NCBI GenBank assembly: GCA_037127315.1
Contig: JBBBDQ010001294.1
Span: 1,273,501-1,337,500 of the forward strand
DNA length: 64,000 nt
Source of the DNA: Ascarosepion bandense
Lineage: Eukaryota > Mollusca > Cephalopoda > Sepiida > Sepiidae
Reading direction: 5' to 3'
Within the stretch, counting starts at the first letter, position 1. Every line of letters starts with the position of its first letter. The position numbers and the translations under genes are program-made. Shown one piece after another: positions 41,915-52,250 of the stretch. A model generated the notes under the pieces. That model searched no databases and was not told the DNA's origin. It saw nothing but the letters and a program-made list of their open reading frames with translations.

Positions 41915-42640
41915 ATTATACTTTAGAACATGTACAAACTACAAGCTACTAAAAAGTGTACATTTTGCTTTGACATTGAAAGAACAATGGTAATAAATGT
42001 TTTATTTGAAAAGAAAATTAAAAAAATATGTCCTTTTATTTTTAGAAATTTTTTGTACGAGGTAAGAGGATATTAAAAAAGAGGAGGAAAAATGAAAGAT
42101 GAGAGAAAAGATGAGAAAACAAAAAGAGAAATCAAGAAATAGAAAAGAAAAAGTAAAGAAGCAGAGAAAACAAAAAAGCAAAGAGAAAAATAAGAGAGAA
42201 AGAACCGAGATGAAAGAGCCAATGGAAATGGCAAAGAGAAAGGTAGTAAATTGTAAACAAATATAAATATTGGTTACATGGTGTCAAGGTTTAACAAAGA
42301 AGAAAAAGTGAGAAAATACACAGAGGGAAGAAAATAGGGGAGACAACAGAAATGTCAAAGAAATATAAATTTCAAACTTTGGCCTGAAGTGAATTGCAGA
42401 TAGATACAGACATTCAAATAGATAGATACTGTTGTTTCAAAATAAATCCTTTGACATTTAAAAAAAAAAAAAGGAAATCATATACACAAACAGAGGAATT
42501 ATCTATAAAATGTAAATTACGAGATATTTAAAAATATAACACGAAAATATAAATTCATTAGCACAAATATAATACATTGGAGAAGTAAAATAAGTTTTAT
42601 TTTAGCTTGTAGTTTGCACATGTTCTAAAGTATAATCTAT
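41455..42640. repeat. AT-rich region with TA core and inverted flanks
   Basis: ATACTTTAGAACATGTACAA with CTACAAGCT (41926-41956) is inverted at 42603-42630 (AGCTTGTAGTTTGCACATGT, TCTAAAGTATAAT). A TA run lies at 41872-41907. Between them, 42060-42400 is purine-rich (AGAGAAAGAAC-type) with no frame. Confidence 0.5.
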
Positions 42641-42730
42641 AATAAATATTCATAGCTCTATTTTTTATATTGAGCACTGTTTTAAATTAATGTTTGAATG
42701 TTGCAATTATTTTCTTTATTCCTTATTCAT

Positions 42731-42794
<64 letters not shown>

Positions 42795-42830
42795 GTATAT
42801 ATATATATATATATATATAGTATATCAAGG
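42641..42830. repeat. TTGAGCACTGTTTT repeat and long (TA)n
   Basis: ATTGAGCACTGTTTTAAATT and GTTGCAATTATTTTCTTTAT match 37795-37835. TA/GTAT runs occupy 42737-42820. Confidence 0.75.
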
Positions 42831-43190
42831 CAGCAAGTAATTTTCTAAACATATTCTATTAAATATAAGAGACAATGAATGTCTATTATGTTTAATCATG
42901 AGCCATTCTAAACGTCGTATTTTTGCTTTAATTTCAATTGAAAATAAAGACAAAAATTCTCCAACATTTGGATAATTATTTATTGGTTTTCTTCTAAGCT
43001 TTCGGCTCACATGAGCCATCTTCAGAGAGGTAGTTTAAACTGAAATATTATAAAATCCACCATCACCGATGATTTTATTTTGTGTTGACATAAAACTCCA
43101 CTTGGCAACAGCCATAGTTACCAAAAATAATAAACGCAGTTCTTAAGTTTGCTATGCGGTTTTATGACGTCACACCGCGGGATATATATA
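42831..43190 (-). repeat. Penelope-like terminal repeat, family 1
   Basis: On the minus strand, at 43025-43000 it has CTGAAGA-T-GGCTC-ATGT-GAGCC-GAAA, a perfect 5-bp stem between CTGAAGA and GAAA, followed by GCTTAGAAG. This is followed (43019 down to 42825) by an open frame with F-L-S-L-F-S-T-E-I-K-A-K-I-R-R-L-E. A terminal-repeat stem-core followed by an ORF start is the layout of Penelope-like elements. That assignment is inference, since no RT or endonuclease domain survives. The other edge (TATGACGTCACACCG) is shared with 63137. Confidence 0.55.
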
Positions 43191-43842
43191 TATTAGAAGT
43201 AGTATAAACTAATGAGTTCACAGTTCACTGTTTGTAGTGATTTACTTTTTTAAGAGTGCTCGTTACTTAGTAGAGCATTATATATCATAATATTTTATTA
43301 GATGTCTATCATGAAAACGTAGATTACTGCAACACAAGCTGTTGTTTTAGTGCCTGCTTACTAGCACCTTTTCAGACAGTGAAATAATTTTCTGTTAAGA
43401 ATTATCATATATAGAATCTTAAAAACAATACAATTGTTACCATATCTAGACAATTAAGAGGTGGGGGTGGAACTCAGGGAGTTTATATCAATTAACCAAC
43501 AGAATGCAATTTGACATACATTATATTTTTACACTTTCTCATCTTAATAACTTTTTCAACACTTCAAGTGATAACAACTTAAAGAAAATCCTCTAACCAT
43601 TTCACAAATTCACATGAATGACATCTTTGCACACATGCTAAGATGCATATGTATTCATCCAAATGTTTTTTTACTGACACAAAGAGCCTGGGTTTTCATG
43701 TCATTTCAATTCTCTACTTTATGTTTTTGTCTGTATTTCTATATCCAAAAAATACTAGAGAAAAACATTAACTCTGTTAAAAAAAAAAGTGGGGTTACTG
43801 AAACATTAAGTTTATAAGTCCCAGAAATTCACATGCTGTTGT
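43191..43842. other. Low-copy AT-rich DNA, no gene
   Basis: No recognised repeat. A 67-codon frame at 43614 has no support. Confidence 0.35.
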
Positions 43843-44097
43843 CCTCAAGGACACATGGCCCAGTGGATATAAGTGTTGGTGAGTTCAATACCAGAATATG
43901 GCAGTGGTGAACAAATAACTTAAAGAGTTCAATTAAAGGGAAATAACTCATGACTACCAGAAGCAGCTTTGCACAAAAAATGAGAATGATCGTAGTAAAG
44001 GGTTTGGCTTGAAATTCCTAGCTCCTGAAGAAGGCATCGTAAAAAATGGCAAGAAGGATGAGGACAATTGTCCGAATAATGTAAATCATGTCTTATG
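43843..44097 (+). mobile_element. SINE-B, full-length single arm
   Basis: The head ACACATGGCCCAGTGGATAT has box A TGGCCCAGTGG. Perfect box B GTTCAATAC lies within GAGTTCAATACC at about 43885. The core AAATAACTCATGACTACCAG is present, and the tail CTCCTGAAGAAGGCATCGTA is followed by GAGGACAATTGTCCGAATAA. Its 5' edge TGTCCTCAAGGACA is palindromic, matching the centre of the dimer at 19969. This is the best copy of the family. Confidence 0.8.
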
Positions 44098-44129
44098 TTT
44101 TTACTATAAACACTTATAATAAAGAATAT

Positions 44130-44169
<40 letters not shown>

Positions 44170-44654
44170 GTCCTCTGAAATATTTTGCCTATCAATATTT
44201 TTTATGGCAGGGAGACACTCATATTATAATAAAATCAAAATTATAATATTGATTTTATATAATATTATACAAGATAATACACTATTCGAATATTATAAAG
44301 CTTGAATAAAATAATAGCAAACAATATTCATGTGTTATGCTTTCTTTTCATTAAAAGGTAAAATGAAAATAAAAGGAAGAATTTTAAAAAATGATAAACA
44401 AACATAGAAAATTTGGTCACGATGCCTGGCAAGTAATTATAAATGAAAACTTTTTTATAAAGATTTTTTCATTGTGAATAGCTAGAATACACTAATATTC
44501 TTTACTAAAATAAAATGAATGCATAGCACACAATTCTTGAATTAAAAGTTACTCTAAGCATGAAAATTAATTAATATTTAATGTGTTTTAACTAAGATAT
44601 TTAAATAAAAATAATTATAACTTTCATAAAAAATTTCAGTAAAATTTAATTTGT
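44098..44654. other. AT-rich DNA with (TA)n at 44133-44165, no gene
   Basis: Only a TA microsatellite is supported. Confidence 0.45.
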
Positions 44655-45590
44655 TTTGGTATTTCTTGTTCTTTTATGTGCTGTGTCCTTTCAGGATGTT
44701 GGCAATCATGGCTCTTCACATCTTCCTGCCCCTTTTAGCTCTTAATTTGTTTTGTCTCTTATTTCTCTAAAACCCTGTTCTGTCATCCATTTGATTCCGC
44801 CCATCATGTATGTCATGCATTGTTTCCTATCTCTTTTTCCCGCTATCTACCCTGTGAGTATTAGATTCTCCAAAACCTCCTTCCTCGTTACATGTCCCAG
44901 AAATTTCAACTGTCTTTTCCTGATGTTAAGTATAAGTCTTTTTCTTAGTTTCTATTCTCTTCAAAACCTTGTCATTGAAAAAATGCTTGGTCCATGATAT
45001 CCTTCACATCCTTGTATAGAACCACATTTCTGCTGCTTTGGGTCTCTTCTTCATCCCTGAGGAAATTGTCCTGTATTTGCTGCCATATAGGAGGACAGAT
45101 ATTACATAACAGTTCAGTACTCTTTTCTTTGTTTCCAACAAAATTTTCCTGTCTCTCAATACCCTGCTTAGCTTTGGGAATGCATCTTTGGCCATCTCAG
45201 TGGCACTTTTCGTCCTCTGTTAGAATACTTCCAAGGTATTTAAATTTCTGTACTTGCTTGAGTTTTGTATCCTGAATCTGTAATTGACATTTTGGGCTCA
45301 TCTTTTTGCTGATGACCATGCATTTAGTTTTCTTGTAGTTTATATAGTCTTTTATTCTAACTTTCCTTCACTACATTCTGTAGATCTTGTAGTTTTCTTT
45401 CCATGTCTGCTATCAACATTATCATGTGCATATCTCATATTATTAAGATTGAGGCCCTCAGTGACAGATACTGGTAAGGCTTCTTGTTTTCTTAGAAATG
45501 TCTCACTGTATAGGTTGAATAAATCTGGTACAAAGACACACACTTGTCTTATGCACTTTTCTATTAATTTTTTTCCGTTTTCAAAACTTT
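44655..45590 (-). pseudogene. LINE-E, RT palm to 3' end
   Basis: On the minus strand near 45530 it begins at the RT palm: P-D-L-F-N-L-Y-S-E-T-F, then G-L-N-L-N-N-M-R-Y-A-H-D-N-V-D-S. That is the catalytic box with Y-A-D-D mutated to Y-A-H-D. The thumb region follows (K-Y-L-G near 45240 in another frame), then 45195-45004 A-K-D-A-F-P-K-L-S-R-V-L-R-D-R-K-I-L-L-E-T-K-K-R-V-L-N-C-Y-V. The end motif is around 44700. Several frameshifts are present. Opposite-strand frames over this region are shadows. Confidence 0.83.
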
Positions 45591-46153
45591 AATATTATGA
45601 TTTCAGAACAGTTTCAATTTTTTTCAGGACAGTTAAAATTGTTTATCAGGACATTTCCAGGATAATACTGAAAAAAATCTGGACACCTGAATACTTTTTT
45701 ATAAAATTTCCAGAAACCTAAATATTTGAAAAAAAATTCCTTATTTAATAATATCCAATACAAGGCCCATAAGTTACTTAAGGTAGGACATTAGTATGTA
45801 GAGTAATATTAGTGTAGCAAAAGACCAGTGTTAAGAGTATAGAGCTGAAGTAGACTTTAGAAGGTACTAGAAGCCTGCTCCTAAACAGGATACATGGAAT
45901 AAACTTCTACTCTTGCTCAAAAGAATGGGGAGAAGTGTGAACCAGATGATAGCCAAATATATCTTTTGGGGTTGAAATCTCTGAATGTTAGTAAGACCCG
46001 TCTAATATACTACTAACTGAATACCTACCTCTATACTGGATTTGTTCTGAAGGTATTGCTTATAAAGATTAATTTTGTTGACTAAAACAGAATCTGGGAC
46101 TGACTTTCCTATTTCATTTGGATAAGCTTCCTCCCTGTCTTTTTATTACATAC
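45591..46153. other. AT-rich DNA with repeat R7 copy; intron of the host gene
   Basis: CTCCTAAACAGGATACATGG and AAGTGTGAACCAGATGATAG (45870-45950) match the R7 copy at 27155. At 46153-46148 the minus strand shows the donor GTATGT of the host exon. Confidence 0.5.
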
Positions 46154-46316
46154 CTGACAATTCCTCACCATGTCGAGTATCTGCTTCACTCCAAGCATGT
46201 CCACTGTTGGCACGAGAGTAAACTGTGGACACACCACTGTGAAAGTCAGGGGCCATGACTGGGCTTTTTATGTCTCCGTCAACCCGAAAAGGCTCTTCCA
46301 CATCCCGAACACAGGT
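46154..46316 (-). CDS. Internal coding exon of the host gene
   Basis: Seen: on the minus strand an acceptor TTCTATTGTCCACAG ends at 46317. 163 bases follow, open only in phase 0 (the other two frames have stops). The donor is TTGTCAG|GTATGTAATAAA at 46154/46153. It encodes 54 residues plus one base: T-C-V-R-D-V-E-E-P-F-R-V-D-G-D ... H-S-G-V-S-T-V-Y-S-R-A-N-S-G-H-A-W-S-E-A-D-T-R-H-G-E-E-L-S. The leftover G joins the AT at 17149 to make Asp (GAT), giving L-S-D-V-H-L-P-D-F-S-L-P. It is hydrophilic with no membrane segment. The N-S-G-H-x-x-S-E-A-D stretch loosely recalls the D-S-G-x-G-x-S-E-x-D motif in some protocadherin tails; that is a weak resemblance only. Upstream exons are not found in the window with confidence. 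Confidence 0.75.
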
Positions 46317-46439
46317 CTGTGGACAATAGAACACAAATCAGTGCAACATATATCTATATTTATGCATATATAGATATTGATGTGTCTGAAGATATTGTTG
46401 TGTATTTATATAAATATATATATATATATGTATCTATAA

Positions 46440-47136
46440 TGTAAACTAAAAATACTTAGAAATGCTTACTATATTTATTTACTTAAGATTTTTATACAAA
46501 TTCCTTTCTATAACAGAAAAATGATCTATATATATATATATATACAAGAAATTCTTTGATAAATGCAGCTAATGTGTACATCTGTAACTATAAAAAATCA
46601 ATTTTCAATTACTGCAGTTAAACTAAAGAATGTTTTACTGAACTAATTGAGTATTATGCATGCACTAATCGAATTTTGGTATATAAATATTTTAGTGCAC
46701 TAATTGGAAATGCATTAATCAAATGCACATTAACTGAGGAATGTGTGTATATGTATTCATAAAATAAAACTAAAATACTTAGAAAAACTTACTATATTTA
46801 TTTACTTAAAGTTATTGTATAAATGCTTTTCTGTATCAGAAAAAATATAAAATATCTATGTAAATATATATAATATAAAACTAAAAATACTTAAAATAAA
46901 TTACTATATTCATTTACTTAAGATTTTTATACAGATGCCTCTCTATAATAGAAAATAATCTATAAGTAGTAACCTTGGTAATTGATAAGGAAAATTCCTC
47001 AGAGGATATTGATCCAATGAAAACTCAATGTTAGAAATTAACGGAGTATTATAGTGAAAAATAAATTGAACAAAATTAGACTTTAAAAAATTTGTCCAGT
47101 TTATTTCTTAAAAGTTTGTTTAATTTATTTTTCATT

Positions 47137-47205
<69 letters not shown>

Positions 47206-47440
47206 TGGTAGTAAGAACAAATGAAATGACACTCCACAGTTCATAGCAAATACTTTTAACAGTGCTTGATACTGTAGGGCAATATTTGTAGTAATATTCT
47301 TATTATTGGAGATTATAATAAGAACATGCTTTTTACTACATAAAAGCCGCCATGTTTCAGTGCTATATTACACATATCATCAGATAATAATAATAAAAAT
47401 ATTACAACAAATATATATAGCAATAATAATATTACTATAA

Positions 47441-47493
<53 letters not shown>

Positions 47494-47545
47494 TAAACAT
47501 ACTTACTCTATTAATTTACTTAATATTTTTATACGAATTCCTTTT
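46440..47545 (+). repeat. Dispersed-tandem repeat R9
   Basis: The block CTTACTATATTTATTTACTT-AA(G/A)(A/G)TT followed by TATA(C/T)AAAT(T/G)CCTTTCT recurs four times (46465, 46790, 46902, 47500). It is interleaved with CA/TA runs at 47141-47202 and 47445-47490. Several units begin after TA-rich sequence and AACTAAAAATACTTA. Confidence 0.7.
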
Positions 47546-47569
47546 ATACAAATACAATATTATTTTTTA

Positions 47570-47950
47570 TATTTTTTATTCGAATGGTTGGCAAAATATT
47601 GACTTATTGCCAATTGATTCAAACTTTATAAAATGGTAAATAATAAGTATAGCAGGTTCACATATTTTAATAACTTAGTAAATGTTTGTAAATTTATGAA
47701 TAAAAATTGCTTTCATATTTATTTCTTTATAAATTGGTAAAATATAAACATTACATTGTAATAGCTTTAATTGTGTTTGTTTTTAGAATTTTGTAAATAT
47801 AAACAATTAAATAGTGTTTAATATTTTTGTTGTAGATTATCAACAAGAAAAAATGTATAAATTCACTTTCATCATTTAGTCTTTATTACAAATTGAAACA
47901 TGATTTTTTTAAACAATAAACATTCCCAAGGAGTGAAGGTAGTTAAAGTC

Positions 47951-47992
<42 letters not shown>

Positions 47993-48010
47993 GCAGTGCC
48001 AATAGAAAAA
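47570..48010 (+). repeat. Dispersed repeat R5, continuous copy, with (ATA)n
   Basis: GAATGGTTGGCAAAATATTG, CTTTATAAAATGGTAAATAA, AATATTTTTGTTGTAGATTA and GGAGTGAAGGTAGTTAAAGT follow in the same order as the split copy at 7362/9788. An ATA trinucleotide run lies at 47951-47990. Confidence 0.65.
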
Positions 48011-48564
48011 CCGTCCTTTTGACACACTGTTATTTTTTTACCACAAATGTCTAAGTTCGCTAAAGTTTTTGTACAAAAGTTGTTAGAAGAGGAGTAAAAA
48101 TTTGGAAAAGAAAAATTCTATTAGAATGAGGTAATTAAATAGTAAGGAATGAGGTAAAAATTTTGAAATGAAGAATTCTGTAAATGTGAGGTACAAATGT
48201 TCTTTGGGCCACATTTTTGGAATTAAAATTTGCTTATGCCTCATGTGATAAAAAGTATTTTCAAAATGTATTTTAAAAATAAAAAGCAGAGAGAGGATTA
48301 AACAGATTCAAACAGTATCATTGATAACTCTCTCCTCCAATTTGCAGACCCTAGTTACTATATTCTTAATACTTGATATAATGAAAAAATATCACAATTT
48401 TAAAACTGGTCAGTAATTATTTATAGAAATTTATACTAGGAATCTTGCATGCAACTACAAGTAAGCCACAATAATACTTTAAATTTTGAAATCATAATTA
48501 TTTTTGGCATGTAAATTGTTTGAAACTGTTTCTCACCTGCTCTCCATCTCACATATGCTCACTG
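48011..48564. other. AT-rich DNA, no gene
   Basis: TTTGGAAAAGAAAAATTCTA and TTTTGAAATGAAGAATTCTG (48102 and 48153) form a weak 50-bp duplication, each preceded by GAGG/GAGTAAAAAT. Nothing else. Confidence 0.35.
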
Positions 48565-48945
48565 GCTTCATGTATTAAAGCATTGGTTCATGATTTTAAG
48601 GGTATTGTAATTCTGATTTCAATCCCTAGGCTGGGTATTACAAATTCAGACTAAGTAGAAAATCTGAGATTGTACTACCATAAAACAATTGCCTAGCGGA
48701 TTAAAGCATTGGCTCATGAATTTGTTGGCAGAGTAATTCTGATTTCAATCCATGGGCTGGGTAATAAAGAGAAACTCAGTGGAAACTGGATAAGAAAACA
48801 ATACAAACAAGATGAGACAGCCCTAGACGTGGGCAGTGGAATGAAAATATGTATACACTCGATGAGGTTGAGAGAGCACAAAAACTGAAATATTGTGATA
48901 ATAACAACAAAAATGAGGATAATGGTCTCCATATAAATTTGGCTG
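48565..48945 (+). mobile_element. SINE-B variant, head duplicated
   Basis: Two heads (ATTAAAGCATTGGTTCATGA at 48575 and GATTAAAGCATTGGCTCATG at 48698) each carry ATTCTGATTTCAATCC. The second continues to the tail AAATATTGTGATAATAACAA and GAGGATAATGGTCTCC. The box B-like element GATTTCAATCC is drifted. Confidence 0.6.
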
Positions 48946-49089
48946 AGCCCCATCTAGGTTTCTTTCTGCCTGGAGGCAGAGAGTCTGACAAGGTGAGTTT
49001 GCAATGGAACATTGTCTCTGAACTCTGTTTGAGTTCTTTATTTAAGGCGTCTTGCCAAGTTCATTTGTGTTAACTTAGGTGTCTTATTT

Positions 49090-49290
49090 ACTCCACAACA
49101 ATATGTCAGTCTTATTTTTCATTGTCTGTCTCTCTTTGAACTTATCCATAATATGTTTTCCTGTAATTCTTGACATTTGAAATTGATTTGATAACTTTGT
49201 AAATCCTTCTTCTGCTTTGTGAACATCAACAAACCTTTTTCTCTGTAAAGTCTGAACTAATTTATTTTGCTTTTGACATAATCCTTTCAC
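49090..49290 (-). pseudogene. Tc1-like transposase DNA-binding domain remnant
   Basis: Minus-strand frame reads K-A-E-E-G-F-T-K-L-S-N-Q-F-Q-M-S-R-I-T-G-K-H-I, then M-D-K-F-K-E-R-Q-T-M-K-N-K. This fits the N-terminal helix-turn-helix of Tc1/mariner transposases (E-G-x-x-x-I-S-x-x-x-x-I-S-x-x-T-V-x-x-I-I-x-x-F-K-E-x-G-x-x-x-N). It has no catalytic part and is unrelated in position to the mariner fragment at 41 kb. Confidence 0.5.
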
Positions 49291-49439
49291 AAACAACAAC
49301 TTAAGTTATTTTACTGTGTCCATATTGGAGGATAAACCACAGTGTTAACTTCATCTCATAAGTTTAGAGTATTAATAATTTTAATGTGATCAGTACACAG
49401 TAGTAGTTTGTGTTCTGACCCAACAAAAGAACATATCTT

Positions 49440-50030
49440 TAAAGAGGCTAATAATACCTGGGATGTCTTCTAACAGAAGATAGAAAGTGCCACAGAGAGA
49501 TCCAAAGGCAAATTGGCATGGCAAAGGACGCATTCCAGAAGCTGAGTAAAGTATTAAGAGACAGGAAAATTTTACTAGAAACAAAGAAGAGAGTACTGGA
49601 TTGTTATGTGATGTCAGTTCTTCAGTATGGCAGTGAAGATGAAGAAAAAACTTGAAGCAACTGAAATGTGGTTTTTCAGAAGGATGTTGTAGATATCATA
49701 GATTTAGCATGTGAGGAATGATAAGGTTTTGGAAAGGATAGAAATGAAAATGAAATTAATACTGAGCATCAGGAAGAGACAGCTGAAGTTTCTGGGACAT
49801 GCAATGAGGAAGGAGGGCTTGGAGAACCTGATACTGATTGGCCAGATAGAGGGAAGGAGAGACAGGGGAAAACAGCATGTAATGTACTTGACTGACCTGA
49901 GCCAGTGGATGGCGGAACAGGAGTTGTGTGGTGTAACAGAAGAAAGTGTGCTAAGAGCCACCCAAGATAGGGAGACATGGAAGGCCATGATCACCTATAT
50001 CCTGAAAGGAAAAGGCACATAGAAGAAGAA
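49440..50030 (+). pseudogene. LINE-E C-terminal region, best-preserved copy
   Basis: First block A-K-D-A-F-Q-K-L-S-K-V-L-R-D-R-K-I-L-L-E (about 49517). Then, after decay near 49640, an open 103-codon frame (49711-50022) with R-K-R-Q-L-K-F-L-G-H-A-M-R-K-E-G-L-E-N-L, then I-E-G-R-R-D-R-G-K-Q-H-V, W-M-A-E-Q-E-L, and D-R-E-T-W-K-A-M-I-T. This F-L-G-H-x-x-R...G-K/R-I-E-G-R-R-x-R-G pattern is typical of C-termini annotated as endonuclease-reverse transcriptase of RTE-like LINEs. The RT core is absent. Confidence 0.85.
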
Positions 50031-50115
50031 AAAGAGAATATTGACCTTGATAGCTTTTGATTTATTTGAAATAATTCTATTATTATTTACATTTGAACTA
50101 TTTGTGTTTTTTGTC

Positions 50116-51945
50116 TCCGCTTGTAATGAATGCAAGTTGTCGTTTGCTGATAGAATGAAGCAACATATAGCATCTCACAAATTTGGTTCCAAAGATTACT
50201 GGTGGCTCTGCAAAAGTATGCTAAACAACAATAAACCCTAGATCTCTCCTCTATTCAATCAATTTGAGGTCCTTGCATCCACAGTGAACAAGGCTAAATG
50301 CTTAGCTCACAAATTCTTCTCCAACTCTACATTTGACTCATCTAGAGTACCAACACCCAACCCCCCACCCCACATACAACTGAGGCTCAACTGAGTGATG
50401 TATATATAACCCCATCTCTGGTCTCTAACATAATTTCTAAGCTTGACTCCCATAAGGCAAGCAGAGGTGACAATATTCCTGTTATTATCCTAAAGAAATG
50501 TGCCCCTGAATTCTCTCCTGTTCTCTTCAAACTCTACAACTACTACCTCACTGTTTTCCTGCTTGTTGGACATCCTCCTCTGTTTATAAAATCTCTGGGC
50601 AACCTTCTGACTCCTCTAATTATCATCTTATTGGTCTCTTACCACTTTTTGGCAGTGTACGAGGCTATTAGCAATGCTAAAATGGTTTATAATCTCTTAT
50701 CCCACAACCTACTCTCTGTCATGCTCTATGGCTTTCACTTTGCCAGATCTACCAGTGATGTGTTAAAGGCCATCACTGAATATATATACCAGGCTTTTGA
50801 TAAGAATGGGGAAGCTAAAGTTAGTGCTCTAGATATCTTTAAAACATTTGACAGAGTTTGGCATGCTGACCTTCTGCACAATTTACAGGAATATGGCATC
50901 TCTGAACAGCTGTTTGATTTAATCCAATCATTTCTATGCTAATCATGAAATGAAGGTTGTTTTGAACAGGCTGGCTTCCAGATACTTTCATACAAATACA
51001 GGTGTCCTCCAAGTCTTTATCATATGTCCTACATTTCCCTAATCTTCATCAATGATCTTCCTAATGTAATTATTTCTCAAGAAAGCATCTATGCAGATGA
51101 CACCACCATTTACTCTCATCTCAATAAGAAATATGCCAAGGCTGACAAAGTTAACCTTGCTGCTGCTCTTGGAAAGGACCTCCAATCTATATTGAATTGG
51201 GGTAAGAAATGGCTCATAAATTTTAATACTTCCAAACAAAGCTACTCGTCATTAACCATCATAAAGAAACTTTCCTGCTTTCTATCAGTATGGATGACAC
51301 TAGTCTCCCAGAAAACGACACACAGTGCCTCCTTGGCCTGACTCTTTTAACCAACCTCAAGTGAAATGACTACATTGAATCAATAGCTACATCTCCTTCT
51401 AAGAAGGTTGAGTCACTGTGCAGAACCAAAAGGTTTTTGTCGTCAGAATTCATCTTGCACATTTATCAATATACCATTCATCTGTGCATTGAGTACTGTT
51501 GCCATATCTGGTTGGGTGGTCTTGCTATACATCTGATGGTTCTTGACAAAATCTAAAGAAGGATCTGCAACATAGGTGATACAGATTAAGCAGCTTGACT
51601 TCAGTCACTTTCTCACTGTCAAGATGTGGCTTTCCTTTGTCTTTTCTATAAATATTTTCATGGCTTCTGCTCTGACGAGTTTCTTTCCTTGGTGCTCTGG
51701 ACACATGAATTTACTCATGCCACTAAATTGAAATCTGGTCTCATTTTTTTACTGTCGAAACAGTTAAATGTAACTGTCACTTCTACTCTAACAGCTTCTT
51801 TTCTTGCACTTCCAGCCTGTGGAACTTTCTTCCTTATACTTGCTTCTTTCTTTTTGTCTTTTTTTTTCTTTTTCACTCTGTAACCCCATATGCACCAGTG
51901 GTGTTCCCACCTTACTTGGAGTGAAACAATTATTAAAATGCTTCT
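50116..51945 (+). pseudogene. LINE-L subfamily c, RT with intact Y-A-D-D box
   Basis: Starts S-A-C-N-E-C-K-L-S-F-A-D-R-M-K-Q in the linker upstream of RT. The RT is in pieces: 50631-50942 has S-V-M-L-Y-G-F-H-F-A-R-S-T and A-L-D-I-F-K-T-F-D-R-V-W-H. 51024-51341 has Y-A-D-D-T-T-I-Y-S-H-L at 51090, then L-N-W-G-K-K-W-L-I-N-F-N-T-S-K. The C-terminus is at 51626-51883. Many frameshifts and stops. The 3' UTR is CATATGCACCAGTGGTGTTC then GTGAAACAATTATTAAAATG. It differs from a and b throughout, so it is a separate, older subfamily. Confidence 0.85.
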
Positions 51946-52074
51946 TGCCATTATCACAACCTTTTCACTGTTGCAGCCTCCAGTTATTATCAGGTGTTTA
52001 TCAATCAGGGTAACACCAACATTATACAGATGGAATGGTAAAATATGACTGTAAGTTCTATACTAACAGTTTCT
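51946..52074. other. Short unassigned spacer
   Basis: Low-copy AT-rich DNA between LINE-L c and SINE-B. Confidence 0.3.
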
Positions 52075-52250
52075 TTACATTATTTACATTGTTTGAACTG
52101 TTTTGCTCATCTTTGTTGCAATATTCACAATTTTTCGGCCATTGAACACTCTGAACTTCTTCAGGTAATTGAAATTTTGAACTGAACCCTCTATTTCATT
52201 TATCAGGGTAGATTGTTCTCCTGCCATGAGTCATGCTGCTTCCAGATTCT
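52075..52250 (-). mobile_element. SINE-B tail half, broken by a LINE insertion
   Basis: Minus strand: tail from AAATAATGTAAAG (52083), core ATTACCTGAAGAAGTTCAGA near 52160, and GGAGAACAATCTACC near 52215. The head half is missing beyond the LINE-L junction at about 52250. Confidence 0.65.

Noticed and set aside
43160..43175. CRE-like TGACGTCA promoter element
   Set aside because: It is part of the Penelope-like family 1 repeat (also at 63139), so its presence reflects the repeat and not a host promoter.
43843..44097. Calling the SINE-B tail a working hammerhead ribozyme
   Set aside because: CUGANGA and GAAA boxes are present, but an extra base precedes helix II and no helix I closes around the possible GUC. 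Kept only as a shared signature.
45284..45592. A 102-codon plus-strand frame
   Set aside because: It is antisense to the LINE-E RT palm, whose minus-strand motifs are recognisable.
48714..49012. Minus-strand frames of 78-79 codons
   Set aside because: They lie antisense to SINE-B sequence and share its repeated blocks.
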